From an uncultured Clostridia bacterium (GTDB taxonomy: Bacteria; Bacillota; Clostridia; Christensenellales; Aristaeellaceae), in assembly GCA_937906775.1 (NCBI GenBank), contig CALCUD010000107.1, positions 1 through 10,264 of the forward strand: a DNA stretch of 10,264 bases. Direction: 5' to 3'. Shown one piece after another: positions 1 through 6,443 of this stretch. How positions within the stretch are numbered: the first letter of the stretch is position 1; each line of letters begins with the position of its first letter. The translations under genes were made by a program, and so were the position numbers. The notes beneath the pieces were generated by a model, which was not told where the DNA came from, did no database searches, and saw nothing but the letters and a program-made list of their open reading frames with translations.

Positions 1-117
1 CGAGACTTCGTATTTGATCTTGTTCACGAGATCAATGATCTGCCTCTTCTGCTCGTTCATAGCGTTTTTCCCTTCGTTGTTCTGCGTTTCATTTGCGTTC
101 AGCGTTTCGTTTGTCAT
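1..117 (-). CDS. Partial CDS, N-terminus of a probable MoxR-type AAA+ ATPase
   Basis: Only the first 39 codons are in the window; the gene continues beyond position 1. The start is ATG at 117, preceded on the minus strand by a GAAAGGAAAC ribosome binding site and lying 17 nt after the stop of the MgtE-domain gene, so the two are probably co-transcribed and perhaps translationally coupled. The first 19 residues are Asn/Thr/Glu-rich and low in complexity. From the internal Met at codon 20, the sequence (IDLVNKIKYEVS) resembles the helix that opens MoxR-family AAA+ ATPases, which usually continues K-x-V-V-G-Q. MoxR proteins are chaperone-like ATPases often found with VWA-domain and transglutaminase-like genes. 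The ATP-binding motifs lie outside the window, so this call rests on a short N-terminal resemblance. An internal start at position 60 is possible but lacks a better ribosome binding site. Confidence 0.45.
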   Translation of the reverse strand, partial: MTNETLNANETQNNEGKNAMNEQKRQIIDLVNKIKYEVS

Positions 118-134
118 TTTCGTGTTTCCTTTCG

Positions 135-506
135 TTAGGCCGCGAGTCGCGAATGCTTCCATGCACGGTACGCCACGATGTCCGTGCGCACCAGTTTAAG
201 GCAGAGGGGGATGACCGCCGCGTCGTCGACATACAGCTCGTCCATCACCTGGCGCAGTTCGCTGTCGCTCAAACCGCGAATCAGGGACTCCTGCTGATCG
301 CTCTCCATCTCGACAAAGCTCTCCGCCGCCTGCTCCTTGGGCAGAAGACGGAAAAGCAGCGGCAACTGTTCCGGCTCAACACCGGAAAAGACCGCAGCCA
401 CGTCGGTAGGGTTCATCGTCACCAGGACATCCCGGATCGTCGTATACTTTTTTTCGTTCAACAAGGCCTGAAGGGTATTTTCTACCGTTACAGAATGCTC
501 CGCCAT
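135..506 (-). CDS. MgtE N-terminal-domain-only protein (truncated Mg2+ channel or stand-alone domain)
   Basis: This 123-residue protein starts at ATG 506 with a GGGAGGGAG ribosome binding site. Residues about 11-95 match the helical MgtE N domain: an MNPTDVAAVF segment (31-40), LLFRLLPKEQAAESF (50-64) and a conserved-style DELYVDDA (89-96). In full MgtE channels (about 450 residues) this cytosolic domain senses Mg2+ and is followed by a CBS pair and five membrane helices. Here the resemblance stops right after the DDA motif. The last 27 residues do not look like MgtE, and no CBS or membrane part follows in any frame. It is either a gene remnant with a new 3' end or a stand-alone regulatory domain. 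The intact ribosome binding site, strong upstream promoter and tight spacing to the next gene argue that it is still expressed. Confidence 0.7.
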   Translation of the reverse strand: MAEHSVTVENTLQALLNEKKYTTIRDVLVTMNPTDVAAVFSGVEPEQLPLLFRLLPKEQAAESFVEMESDQQESLIRGLSDSELRQVMDELYVDDAAVIPLCLKLVRTDIVAYRAWKHSRLAA

Positions 507-588
507 GCGTCGCTCCCTCCCATTTTGTCAGAATGGTCAGAAACCGGAAGCTCGGCCCGGCAGGCGAAAGCATTGAATCTATACAGAC

Positions 589-672
589 TTATGACCGGAA
601 CGGGAATATCAGGACATTCCTGTTCCGCATGCTTCGCCCGACCGGTATGCCGTTGCTACTCCCAGCGTCCAT
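589..672 (-). CDS. 27-codon small ORF in the leader of the MgtE-domain gene
   Basis: On the minus strand, an almost ideal ribosome binding site (AAGGAGGG, 679-686) lies 6 nt before ATG at 672. The frame runs 27 codons to TAA at 589-591. The product begins MDAGSSNGIPVG and ends NVLIFPFRS; it is basic and has no obvious membrane segment or amino-acid run of the attenuator type. It sits between the promoter at 738-767 and the MgtE-domain gene at 506, and its 3' end overlaps a 12-bp hairpin (596-627). It may be a leader peptide controlling downstream expression, a short functional protein, or a chance ORF behind a strong ribosome binding site. The ribosome binding site is the main support. Confidence 0.4.
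   Translation of the reverse strand: MDAGSSNGIPVGRSMRNRNVLIFPFRS
596..627 (-). promoter_or_regulatory. Leader hairpin overlapping the end of the 27-codon ORF
   Basis: Arms CGGAACGGGAAT (596-607) and ATTCCTGTTCCG (616-627), read on the plus strand, are inverted repeats with one G-T pair and an 8-nt loop. In a minus-strand transcript this is an A-C mismatch within a 12-bp stem. It is not followed by a T tract, so it is not a simple terminator. Its position over the last codons of the small ORF suggests that translation could open it. Function is inferred only. Confidence 0.35.
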
Positions 673-700
673 GACATTCCCTCCTTATTTTCTCATAAAT

Positions 701-725
701 TCAGGTAAGGATACTCCTTACCTGA
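701..725. repeat. Perfect 11-bp inverted repeat near the transcript start (candidate operator)
   Basis: TCAGGTAAGGA and TCCTTACCTGA are exact reverse complements separated by TAC. The repeat lies just downstream of the -10 box at 738-743, roughly positions +6 to +30 of the expected transcript. This placement suits a repressor operator, or a hairpin at the 5' end of the mRNA. No T tract follows, so a terminator is unlikely. The AGGTAAGG/CCTTACCT half-sites faintly recall DtxR-type metal-regulator sites, but the spacing is wider than the classical 19-bp box, so I do not assign a regulator. Confidence 0.7.
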
Positions 726-737
726 AAGAACCGAACT

Positions 738-767
738 ATTATAACTTTTTCCGTTTTAAAAAGTCAA
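738..767 (-). promoter_or_regulatory. Strong sigma-A-type promoter for the small ORF and MgtE-domain gene
   Basis: Read on the minus strand, the -35 box is TTGACT (767-762) and the -10 box is a perfect TATAAT (743-738), with an 18-nt spacer. Transcription should begin near 731 and give a leader of about 225 nt before the MgtE-domain start at 506. No terminator is visible between the end of the DUF4317 gene (811) and this promoter, so read-through from upstream is also possible. Confidence 0.75.
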
Positions 768-810
768 TCGGAGCATTTTACATAAGCGCTTCAAATTTGT
801 TACAAAACAA

Positions 811-1983
811 TCACGAATGCACCCGGACGCCGTTGACTTCCACATCCCCGTCCGCAAGCACCAGAATATACCTTTTCCCGTCAATGATCCGGGTTTCCAC
901 CAGATTGCTGAAATCCGGATTGACCTGGATGGATACGTTGGGCGTTGTCACATTGAACTTCTTCGGCGTCACGAGATTCACCGCCGGAATCTCCGTTTTT
1001 TCTCCGAAGCATTGGCCGTACCGTTCTTCAAAAGCGGAAGCCTTCTCCTCGGACACGCCGCATTCTGTGAGCACTTCGCGAACATCCCGCCTGCTCATTC
1101 TGGGCGTCTCCGCGGATTTATCCTCCTTCTGGATCTCCACTTTCTCCCGGACGGTTTCATGCACCGCCTGAATCACATCAAGGCTGCACTCCTCCCCCAG
1201 CGTCTCTTCCAGGATCCCGCGGAACACCTCCGTCTGCTGAGCCGCCGGCATGTCCGGCTCCGTTCCGAACACCTTCCGGATGAACTGATCCCGCGTATCG
1301 GAGCTGTTCCGGGTATAATACAGCGCGTGATACAGATCCGCGGCCCGTTCCTCAAAAGCCGGATACAGGAATCCCTCCTCCGGTGCTCCTGCCGCCCATA
1401 CAGCTTCCCCAACATGAAAGCGCCCGTCGTAAGACGCGTAGTTCAGAGTAGGCTTGATCTGTTTTACAGGACATACACAGCACAGCAGATAGTTGAACAG
1501 TTCGTCCGAATAATCCGCGTCCGTTTCCCCGTTGCTGTTCCTGTAGGGGACCCCGTACGCGTCGTACATCAACAGGATCAGGTAGTTGTCAGCCTCCTGC
1601 TTTTCCCGGACGGACTGTTCATCCACCGCGCCCCGCAGCGCAGGAACCGTCGCCGCGATCCGATCCAGCAGTTCCGTGACCGGCGCCTCGTCCCTGAGGG
1701 CCGAATCCCGCACCCGGTTCAGCAGGCGATACTCACTTCCTTCCATAACGCAGGCCGCGGGGAATTCCACGTCCAGCAGGTTTTGCCCGAAGGTGCCGGA
1801 AAGGACCTTTTTGAACAGTTCCATGTATTTCGCGTTTTCTTCTTCCGTCAGGGAGATGATCTCCTCGCTGAAATCAGACAGTGTCTTCCCGCTCGCGGAT
1901 ACATAACGTCCGTAAAGAACCGTCGGATTCCGGTAAGCCGGGTTCAGTCTCCTGCGAAGTTCGGACAATCCCTTTGTGTTCAT
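811..1983 (-). CDS. DUF4317 domain-containing protein
   Basis: This 390-residue protein has the typical length and full-length pattern of the DUF4317 family, which has no established function. Landmarks I recognise are the N-terminal LSELRRRLNP, the KVLSGTFGQNLLDVEF stretch, YLILLMYDAYGVPYR, the CPVKQIKP segment, ALYYTRN, and the C-terminal part with QVNPDFSNLVETRIIDGKRY and VEVNGVRVH. It has no signal peptide or membrane helix and is probably cytoplasmic. I chose ATG at 1983 because AGAGGA lies about 8 nt upstream and because family members start with a similar MNxK sequence; two in-frame TTG codons just upstream (1986, 1989) sit too close to the ribosome binding site. It begins 20 nt after the L,D-transpeptidase gene and is presumably co-transcribed with it. 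That does not by itself imply a cell-wall role. Confidence 0.9.
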   Translation of the reverse strand: MNTKGLSELRRRLNPAYRNPTVLYGRYVSASGKTLSDFSEEIISLTEEENAKYMELFKKVLSGTFGQNLLDVEFPAACVMEGSEYRLLNRVRDSALRDEAPVTELLDRIAATVPALRGAVDEQSVREKQEADNYLILLMYDAYGVPYRNSNGETDADYSDELFNYLLCCVCPVKQIKPTLNYASYDGRFHVGEAVWAAGAPEEGFLYPAFEERAADLYHALYYTRNSSDTRDQFIRKVFGTEPDMPAAQQTEVFRGILEETLGEECSLDVIQAVHETVREKVEIQKEDKSAETPRMSRRDVREVLTECGVSEEKASAFEERYGQCFGEKTEIPAVNLVTPKKFNVTTPNVSIQVNPDFSNLVETRIIDGKRYILVLADGDVEVNGVRVHS

Positions 1984-2003
1984 CAACAACGTCCTCTTTA
2001 TTT

Positions 2004-3794
2004 TTATTTCTTCTTTTTTGCAGGCTTCGGGGTCGAAGTTGGGGCCGGAGTCGCAGTCGGTGCCGCTTCCTCCGCCATCCTGTCAATCAGCTCCTGATTC
2101 ACCGAGCCGTTCGCGGAAACGCCGACCGCCCGCTGGAACGCGATGACCGCTTTTGCCGTTCCGTCAAGGAATCTTCCGGAGCATTTGCCGTTATAGAAGC
2201 CCAATTCCTTCAGGCGGTTCTGGACCCAATATACCGCTTCGCTCTCGCTTCCCTTTTTAAGCGATTTCTTCTCGATATCCGGCTTGACCATAGAACGGTA
2301 ATCCGGCGAGGCTGTCGGGATCGGCGTTTCTTCCGGTGTGCAGGTTCGCTTGTTGATCGGCGCGAGCTTCAGAGAATCCCGAAGTTCCGGATCGGCAGGA
2401 AGGTTTTCCACAATGGAGACGACCGTTCCCGCTCCGACATTGTCATAGATCCATTTCGCGTCCGCGACCGTCAGCCGGATGCAGCCGTGGCTGGCCCGTT
2501 TCCCCAGTTTCTTGTAGCTGGAAATATCCATGCACTTATTGTTGACCGCGGTATAAATAACGGAATGGAACGCGATGGATCCGTTGATCTTTGTCCAGTA
2601 ACGGGCATAGCTGTTGCCCCACTTCGGGAAGACGCACCAGTTGGCTTTCCGGCCCCCGAGGACCCAATCACCGACGTCGCTCGGAGTCGCCTTCAAGCCG
2701 GTCGAACACAGCATCTGCCGGATCACAACCGAGTAATTGCCGCTCTCATCGCGGCCGTATACCGTTGTTACCTGATTGGCCACGTCAACGGTAATGGCAA
2801 AAGGAACCGGAGTCGGTTCCGGAGTCGGCTTCGGCGTATTGTCCGGCAGGACCACTTTCGCGTCATTGAAGATCACATTCCAGGTTTCCTCATCCACAAC
2901 GCCGGTGGATTCAAGGCCGTTCTGCGTCTGAATGGTTTTGATCGCCCGAACGGTGTTTTTCGCGAAATTACCGCTGACAGGACCCGTATAATACCCGAGT
3001 TCCGTGATCCGGGTCTGCAGTTGTTTGACCAGCTTCCCGCTGGAGCCGCTCTTCAGTTTTTTGGTAAACTCCACATAGGTATCCGGGGCGACACGGTCAT
3101 TCTCCGCGGAAGTTTCGGTATCATCAACCAGATACAGACCCGCGTCCGTCACCGGTGACGGCGTCGCGTCCGGAACATCGCTCCTGCTGACGGCATCCGG
3201 AGCATACAACGCCTCCTGCGTATCGGGATCCGCGATACCGGTGACCGCGAGTCCGCTCTTTCCCTGGAAGGTCCGGATCCCGGCCCGGCTTCCTTCAAGA
3301 TAGTTTCCGCTGATCTTTCCTTTATAATATCCCAGTTCTGTCAGCCGCGTCTGAAGTTCCTTGACATCATCCCCGGAGGAACCGTAGCGGAGCGGGCGGT
3401 ACATGGTGGAAAAAAGCAGTGACTGCGTCTGCAGATCGGCGATTCCGGTCTGATCCAGACCGAAGTCTTCCTGGAAGGTCCGGATCGCTTCCCGGGTTCC
3501 TTCCCGGTACCGTCCGGAAAGGTTTCCTTTATAATAATTTAGCTCCTGGAGCTGTGTCTGAAGCTCCATTACGTCATCCCCGTCATCTCCGTATTGCAGG
3601 ATCCGGACATCCACGGTTTCCTCCTCCAGATCATCCGGGATGTCAACAGGCAGAACAACAGAGTCGTCCCCTTCATCCGATGCGTTCTCTTCCACAGGGA
3701 CCGCCTCACCGAAAAAATCCTGATCCTCGCCGATCGCTGTCAGAACCGACAGGATCAGCGTCAAAGCAATCAAAAAGCAAAGAAACCGTTTCAT
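2004..3794 (-). CDS. Exported L,D-transpeptidase (YkuD) with four peptidoglycan-binding domains
   Basis: This 596-residue enzyme is predicted to form L,D cross-links or attach proteins in peptidoglycan outside the cell. Residues 1-21 are a signal peptide (MKRFLCFLIALTLILSVL). Peptidoglycan-binding repeats occupy about 67-128, 137-198 and 247-308, each with an LQTxLxELxYYxGxxSG pattern. A Pro/Thr linker (318-331) leads to the YkuD domain at about 333-461, with the conserved His410 and the catalytic motif SHGCIRL at 435-441 (nucleophile Cys438). A fourth binding repeat (513-573) follows, then a Pro/Thr/Lys tail ending in KKKK. There is no LPXTG anchor, so the repeats probably hold it on the wall. 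The ATG at 3794 is chosen over an upstream in-frame Met because GAGGTGAT precedes it and the signal peptide starts there. The three-plus-one arrangement of binding domains is unusual. Confidence 0.93.
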   Translation of the reverse strand: MKRFLCFLIALTLILSVLTAIGEDQDFFGEAVPVEENASDEGDDSVVLPVDIPDDLEEETVDVRILQYGDDGDDVMELQTQLQELNYYKGNLSGRYREGTREAIRTFQEDFGLDQTGIADLQTQSLLFSTMYRPLRYGSSGDDVKELQTRLTELGYYKGKISGNYLEGSRAGIRTFQGKSGLAVTGIADPDTQEALYAPDAVSRSDVPDATPSPVTDAGLYLVDDTETSAENDRVAPDTYVEFTKKLKSGSSGKLVKQLQTRITELGYYTGPVSGNFAKNTVRAIKTIQTQNGLESTGVVDEETWNVIFNDAKVVLPDNTPKPTPEPTPVPFAITVDVANQVTTVYGRDESGNYSVVIRQMLCSTGLKATPSDVGDWVLGGRKANWCVFPKWGNSYARYWTKINGSIAFHSVIYTAVNNKCMDISSYKKLGKRASHGCIRLTVADAKWIYDNVGAGTVVSIVENLPADPELRDSLKLAPINKRTCTPEETPIPTASPDYRSMVKPDIEKKSLKKGSESEAVYWVQNRLKELGFYNGKCSGRFLDGTAKAVIAFQRAVGVSANGSVNQELIDRMAEEAAPTATPAPTSTPKPAKKKK

Positions 3795-3824
3795 ACGGAT
3801 CACCTCGAAATATTTGTACATATT

Positions 3825-3853
3825 ATTGTAATACTTTTGTAAGATTTGTGCAA
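3825..3853 (-). promoter_or_regulatory. Promoter of the L,D-transpeptidase/DUF4317 operon
   Basis: On the minus strand, TTGCAC (3853-3848) and TACAAT (3830-3825) are separated by exactly 17 nt. The transcript should start near 3818, leaving a leader of about 24 nt that carries the GAGGTGAT ribosome binding site. The boxes closely resemble those of the promoter at 5056-5084. Confidence 0.7.
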
Positions 3854-3948
3854 GTGCTTCCGTCATGATTTTTCCCTTGCAATCCATTCCGGACCGCAGA
3901 AGAAAAAGATCCGCTGTTTCGTTCTATGGAGTGAACGGCGCCGATCTG

Positions 3949-3957
3949 TGCTATAAT
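3949..3957 (+). promoter_or_regulatory. Extended -10 promoter for the SH3/His-Cys protein gene
   Basis: TGCTATAAT is a perfect extended -10 element. No good -35 box is present at the usual distance, which is acceptable for extended -10 promoters. It lies about 67 nt before the ATG at 4024. Together with the minus-strand promoter at 3825-3853, it fills the 229-nt divergent region. Confidence 0.6.
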
Positions 3958-4023
3958 CAGGTCGGAACGCAAACCGGGCAGATCTGTCCGGATTCCGTAT
4001 AAATACAATGGGAGGTACCACTG

Positions 4024-4998
4024 ATGACCTATATCAGAAAAATGTGTCTCACAATTCTGGCATTGCTGATGATCGCAGTTTCCGTCGCGGAAGCGGCGGA
4101 AGTCGAAATTGTGTACAATAATGTCAATTTCCGAAAAGCGCCCGGCGGGCAGGTCATCTGCCGTTTTGCCGGCGGAGAGGTCCTGACGGCGCTGGAGGAG
4201 GTCTGGGAAAAGAATCAGCTGTGGTATCGCGCAGTCTCCGACGCTCACGGCGAAGGATATGTTTCAGCGGTTTACGCGCGGCCTGTTTATCAGGATCATC
4301 TCTGGTACAACAATGAGGGGATGGCGGATGCAGACGGCGTTCTCACGGAGAATATGCTGGCATTTCTGGAAGATTGGATCAGCATGCATTTTGAATTCGG
4401 TTACTGCTATTGGGACGGGACGTATGACATCCGGCGTTATCCGGCAATGAATGAAGCCGAAAGGAAGGAAAAGAATACTCCGGAATGCAGGATCCGGTTG
4501 GCGGAGCTGCTGTTCCGCCACGGTCTCATCTGGGAAACCGGGGATCACGCCCTCCTGACCGATCCGGAAAAATCCGAAGAAGAAAAAGCGGCGGTCGCGT
4601 CAAAGATTCTGAAAGCTCATTACGGAACAGACGATATCTATACGATCATCCTGTCCTGCTACGGGGTCGGGTTCCCGAAATCTGACTGGCATTTCGGCGA
4701 CCCGCCCTATACGTCGGAATTGGCGAACCGGAAGAGTGAGGAGCGGATCGCGAAGGTGGAATCCCGGTACGGCCGGAAGGAACCGGTCTCTGACAGCGCG
4801 GAGACAGACGGCAATACGGTCCTGTATTTCAATCCGTCCGGCGGAACCAGATACCATTTGGATCCTGACTGTCCCTCAATGAATCCGAAATATCTGCCCA
4901 TGACATCCTGCTTTCTTTTTTCGGAAGCAAATGATCCGCAGTACGCGGCATACCGTCCATGCAATGTCTGCGACGCGCCGCTCCGGTCCGACCCGTGA
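4024..4998 (+). CDS. Exported protein with SH3-like domain and C-terminal His/Cys cluster
   Basis: This 324-residue protein starts at ATG 4024 behind a GGGAGGT ribosome binding site. Residues 1-25 form a signal peptide ending in AEAA. An SH3-like (SH3b/SH3_3) domain covers about 27-87, with VNFRKAPGG (34-42) and GEGYVSAVYA (76-85); such domains usually bind cell-wall components. The middle (about 95-250) is not recognised; it is charged and contains aromatic segments. The C-terminus (about 268-318) holds YFNPSGGTRYHLDPDC and YRPCNVCDAP, with His278, Cys283, Cys296, Cys313 and Cys316. The spacing H-x5-C ... PC-x2-C recalls the Ada-type zinc-binding module. I infer a metal-binding or structural cysteine module on an exported wall-associated protein. 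It is transcribed divergently from the L,D-transpeptidase gene. No enzyme activity can be assigned. Confidence 0.8.
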   Translation: MTYIRKMCLTILALLMIAVSVAEAAEVEIVYNNVNFRKAPGGQVICRFAGGEVLTALEEVWEKNQLWYRAVSDAHGEGYVSAVYARPVYQDHLWYNNEGMADADGVLTENMLAFLEDWISMHFEFGYCYWDGTYDIRRYPAMNEAERKEKNTPECRIRLAELLFRHGLIWETGDHALLTDPEKSEEEKAAVASKILKAHYGTDDIYTIILSCYGVGFPKSDWHFGDPPYTSELANRKSEERIAKVESRYGRKEPVSDSAETDGNTVLYFNPSGGTRYHLDPDCPSMNPKYLPMTSCFLFSEANDPQYAAYRPCNVCDAPLRSDP

Positions 4999-5055
4999 CC
5001 GGTCTTCCCGGAATACAGTGTTCATTTTTATTATGACTTTTTAAGCGGATTTATA

Positions 5056-5084
5056 TTGCAAATTTTAAAAATATATATTACAAT
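5056..5084 (+). promoter_or_regulatory. Promoter of the exported SH3 protein operon
   Basis: TTGCAA (5056-5061) and TACAAT (5079-5084) are separated by 17 nt in a very AT-rich stretch. The predicted start is near 5091, giving a leader of about 70 nt before ATG 5162. The element is almost the same as the transpeptidase promoter at 3825-3853 on the other strand. Confidence 0.65.
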
Positions 5085-5161
5085 ATTGTTACTTACAGAT
5101 GATGCGCAATCTTTGAATGTGCCTCTCTGTGAAAAGTATCATAATACAGGAGGTCATTTCC

Positions 5162-5704
5162 ATGAAAAAAACTTTGGTAGCCACTTTGCTCGCGGTGATG
5201 CTGCTTTGCGTTGCCGCCGCTCCCGCCTTCGCGCAGGTGACAGACTGGTATTCCGCGTGCCCGAACGGGAAGCCCCTGAATGTGCGCGCATATCCCTCCA
5301 AGGAATCCGAATGCCTGGGCAAGATCCCCTACGGCGATAAAGTCGGCGTGGATCACATTACCGACGGCTGGGCCATGATCGTATGGGGAAGCCGCGACGC
5401 CTGGGTACAGTCCAGCCTGCTGAGCAAGTACTATCCCGGAAAACAGCCCGCCAATCCCACCAGCAGCGCAAGCTACAAATCCTTCAAGTTCACCGACTAT
5501 ACGGCGACTGTCAAGCCCCTCCGCACCACCGGTTCCGTGACGCTGTACTGGAATCCCAGCACGGAAGGAACTAAACTCGGTCTGCTGCACAACGGCGACG
5601 AAGTTTCTGTTCTGGCCGCGACCAAAACCTGGGCGCAGGTTTATGACGAGGCGTCGAACAAGTGCGGATTCGTCCTGCTGAAATATCTGGTCAGGGAAGA
5701 CTGA
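5162..5704 (+). CDS. Exported protein with two SH3-like domains
   Basis: This 180-residue protein starts at ATG 5162, 7 nt after a perfect AGGAGGT ribosome binding site. An upstream in-frame ATG at 5117 is rejected because it lacks such a site and would bury the signal peptide. Residues 1-24 are a signal peptide with an AFA cleavage site. Two bacterial SH3-like repeats follow. The first (about 36-88) has PLNVRAYPS, a GDKVGV turn and WVQSSLL. The second (about 116-177) has VTLYWNPS, NGDEVSVL, TWAQVY and CGFVLLKYL. A Ser/Thr/Pro-rich linker (about 93-107) lies between them. There is no catalytic domain, so it probably binds the wall or another exported partner. It shares an operon with the gene at 5740, with a 35-nt gap. 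Confidence 0.85.
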   Translation: MKKTLVATLLAVMLLCVAAAPAFAQVTDWYSACPNGKPLNVRAYPSKESECLGKIPYGDKVGVDHITDGWAMIVWGSRDAWVQSSLLSKYYPGKQPANPTSSASYKSFKFTDYTATVKPLRTTGSVTLYWNPSTEGTKLGLLHNGDEVSVLAATKTWAQVYDEASNKCGFVLLKYLVRED

Positions 5705-5739
5705 TTACGTAAGGAATGTTGACAAGGAGGACAATGATT

Positions 5740-6264
5740 ATGAAGCGTTTATTCTGTACTCTGCTGGTTCTGGCAATGATGCTGACCGTAACTGCCGCTT
5801 TTGCCGAAAAGACCACCGTATTTACCGATCCCGCGACCGGCGCGAAGGTTACCTTTGACATGGAAGGCGAATACAATATCGAATACGATCAGAACTGCAC
5901 CCCGGACTACATCCAGTTTGACGTATCCCGTGACGGCGTATGCCCCGTCACCGTCCTGATCTTCGCCCGTGACGCCGAAGACAAGAACATGAACGACATG
6001 ACCGATGAAGAGCTCGAACAGATGCGTTCCACCTGGGAAATCGCGATGTCCGGCGAAGGCTTCACCGTCACCGTTGAAACCACTCCCAGCGGCAACAAAT
6101 ACCTGAACTTTGTCAATGCCTCTGAAAGCGGTTCCGTTCAGGAACGTTACACCATCTTTGAAGACTTCGACATGGACCGTATTCAGTTCAGCGAAGGTAT
6201 GTTCACCGAAGCCGATACCGCGTTCCTCGCCGAGGTTCAGAGCGCCCTGTGGGTTGAAAAATAA
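5740..6264 (+). CDS. Small exported acidic protein of unknown function
   Basis: This 174-residue protein starts at ATG 5740, 9 nt after AAGGAGG. The alternative ATG at 5734 is only 3 nt from that site. Residues 1-22 are a clear signal peptide (hydrophobic core LLVLAMMLTV, cleavage after AFA). The mature part is strongly acidic and has no domain I recognise. It shows alternating hydrophobic segments (VTVLIFA, FTVTVETT, YLNFVN) that suggest a beta-rich fold, one helix-like acidic stretch (about 85-105) and two cysteines (53 and 68) that could form a disulfide. It is the last gene of the SH3 protein operon and ends 20 nt before a strong terminator. A wall-associated partner of the SH3 protein is a guess from position only. 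Confidence 0.8.
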   Translation: MKRLFCTLLVLAMMLTVTAAFAEKTTVFTDPATGAKVTFDMEGEYNIEYDQNCTPDYIQFDVSRDGVCPVTVLIFARDAEDKNMNDMTDEELEQMRSTWEIAMSGEGFTVTVETTPSGNKYLNFVNASESGSVQERYTIFEDFDMDRIQFSEGMFTEADTAFLAEVQSALWVEK

Positions 6265-6284
6265 GCCTTCCGGCAGATAAATAT

Positions 6285-6326
6285 AAACAGGAGAGCATCC
6301 CCTTGCGGGACGCTCTCCTGTTTTTT
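6285..6326 (+). terminator. Strong rho-independent terminator of the SH3 protein operon
   Basis: The stem pairs AAACAGGAGAGC with GCTCTCCTGTTT and extends through CCC/GGG across one A-C mismatch to a short loop. It runs directly into a TTTTTT tract. Read on the minus strand the same hairpin is followed by TTTATATTTATC, so it may also work in that direction. Confidence 0.93.
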
Positions 6327-6443
6327 CTCCGAAGCTCAAATCAACCTTTTATAGATCTCCAGATAGCTCAGGATCTGATACTTCAGTTGCCAGGCGGCAC
6401 GGTTATCCGCAGAATCAAGTCCAGCTTGAGGATCGGCGCACTC

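Noticed and set aside
701..725. Classical DtxR/IdeR iron box
   Set aside because: Half-sites are only loosely similar and the 25-bp dyad is wider than the 19-bp box.
507..731. M-box or other known metal riboswitch in the leader of the MgtE-domain gene
   Set aside because: The conserved M-box core is not recognisable and the visible stems do not fit it. A covariance-model search would be decisive.
817..3158. Long plus-strand open frames (425-426 codons)
   Set aside because: They are antisense to the DUF4317 and L,D-transpeptidase genes, which have clear family matches, starts and ribosome binding sites. The plus-strand products are Arg-rich and match nothing I know.
3318..3334. TATAAT-like sequence inside the transpeptidase gene
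   Set aside because: It is the codon pattern for the Tyr-Tyr of a peptidoglycan-binding repeat and recurs at the same place in other repeats, so it is coding sequence rather than a promoter.
4983..5002. Terminator after the His/Cys protein gene
   Set aside because: The CCGGTC/GACCGG stem has only 6 bp, overlaps the stop codon, and is not directly followed by a T tract.
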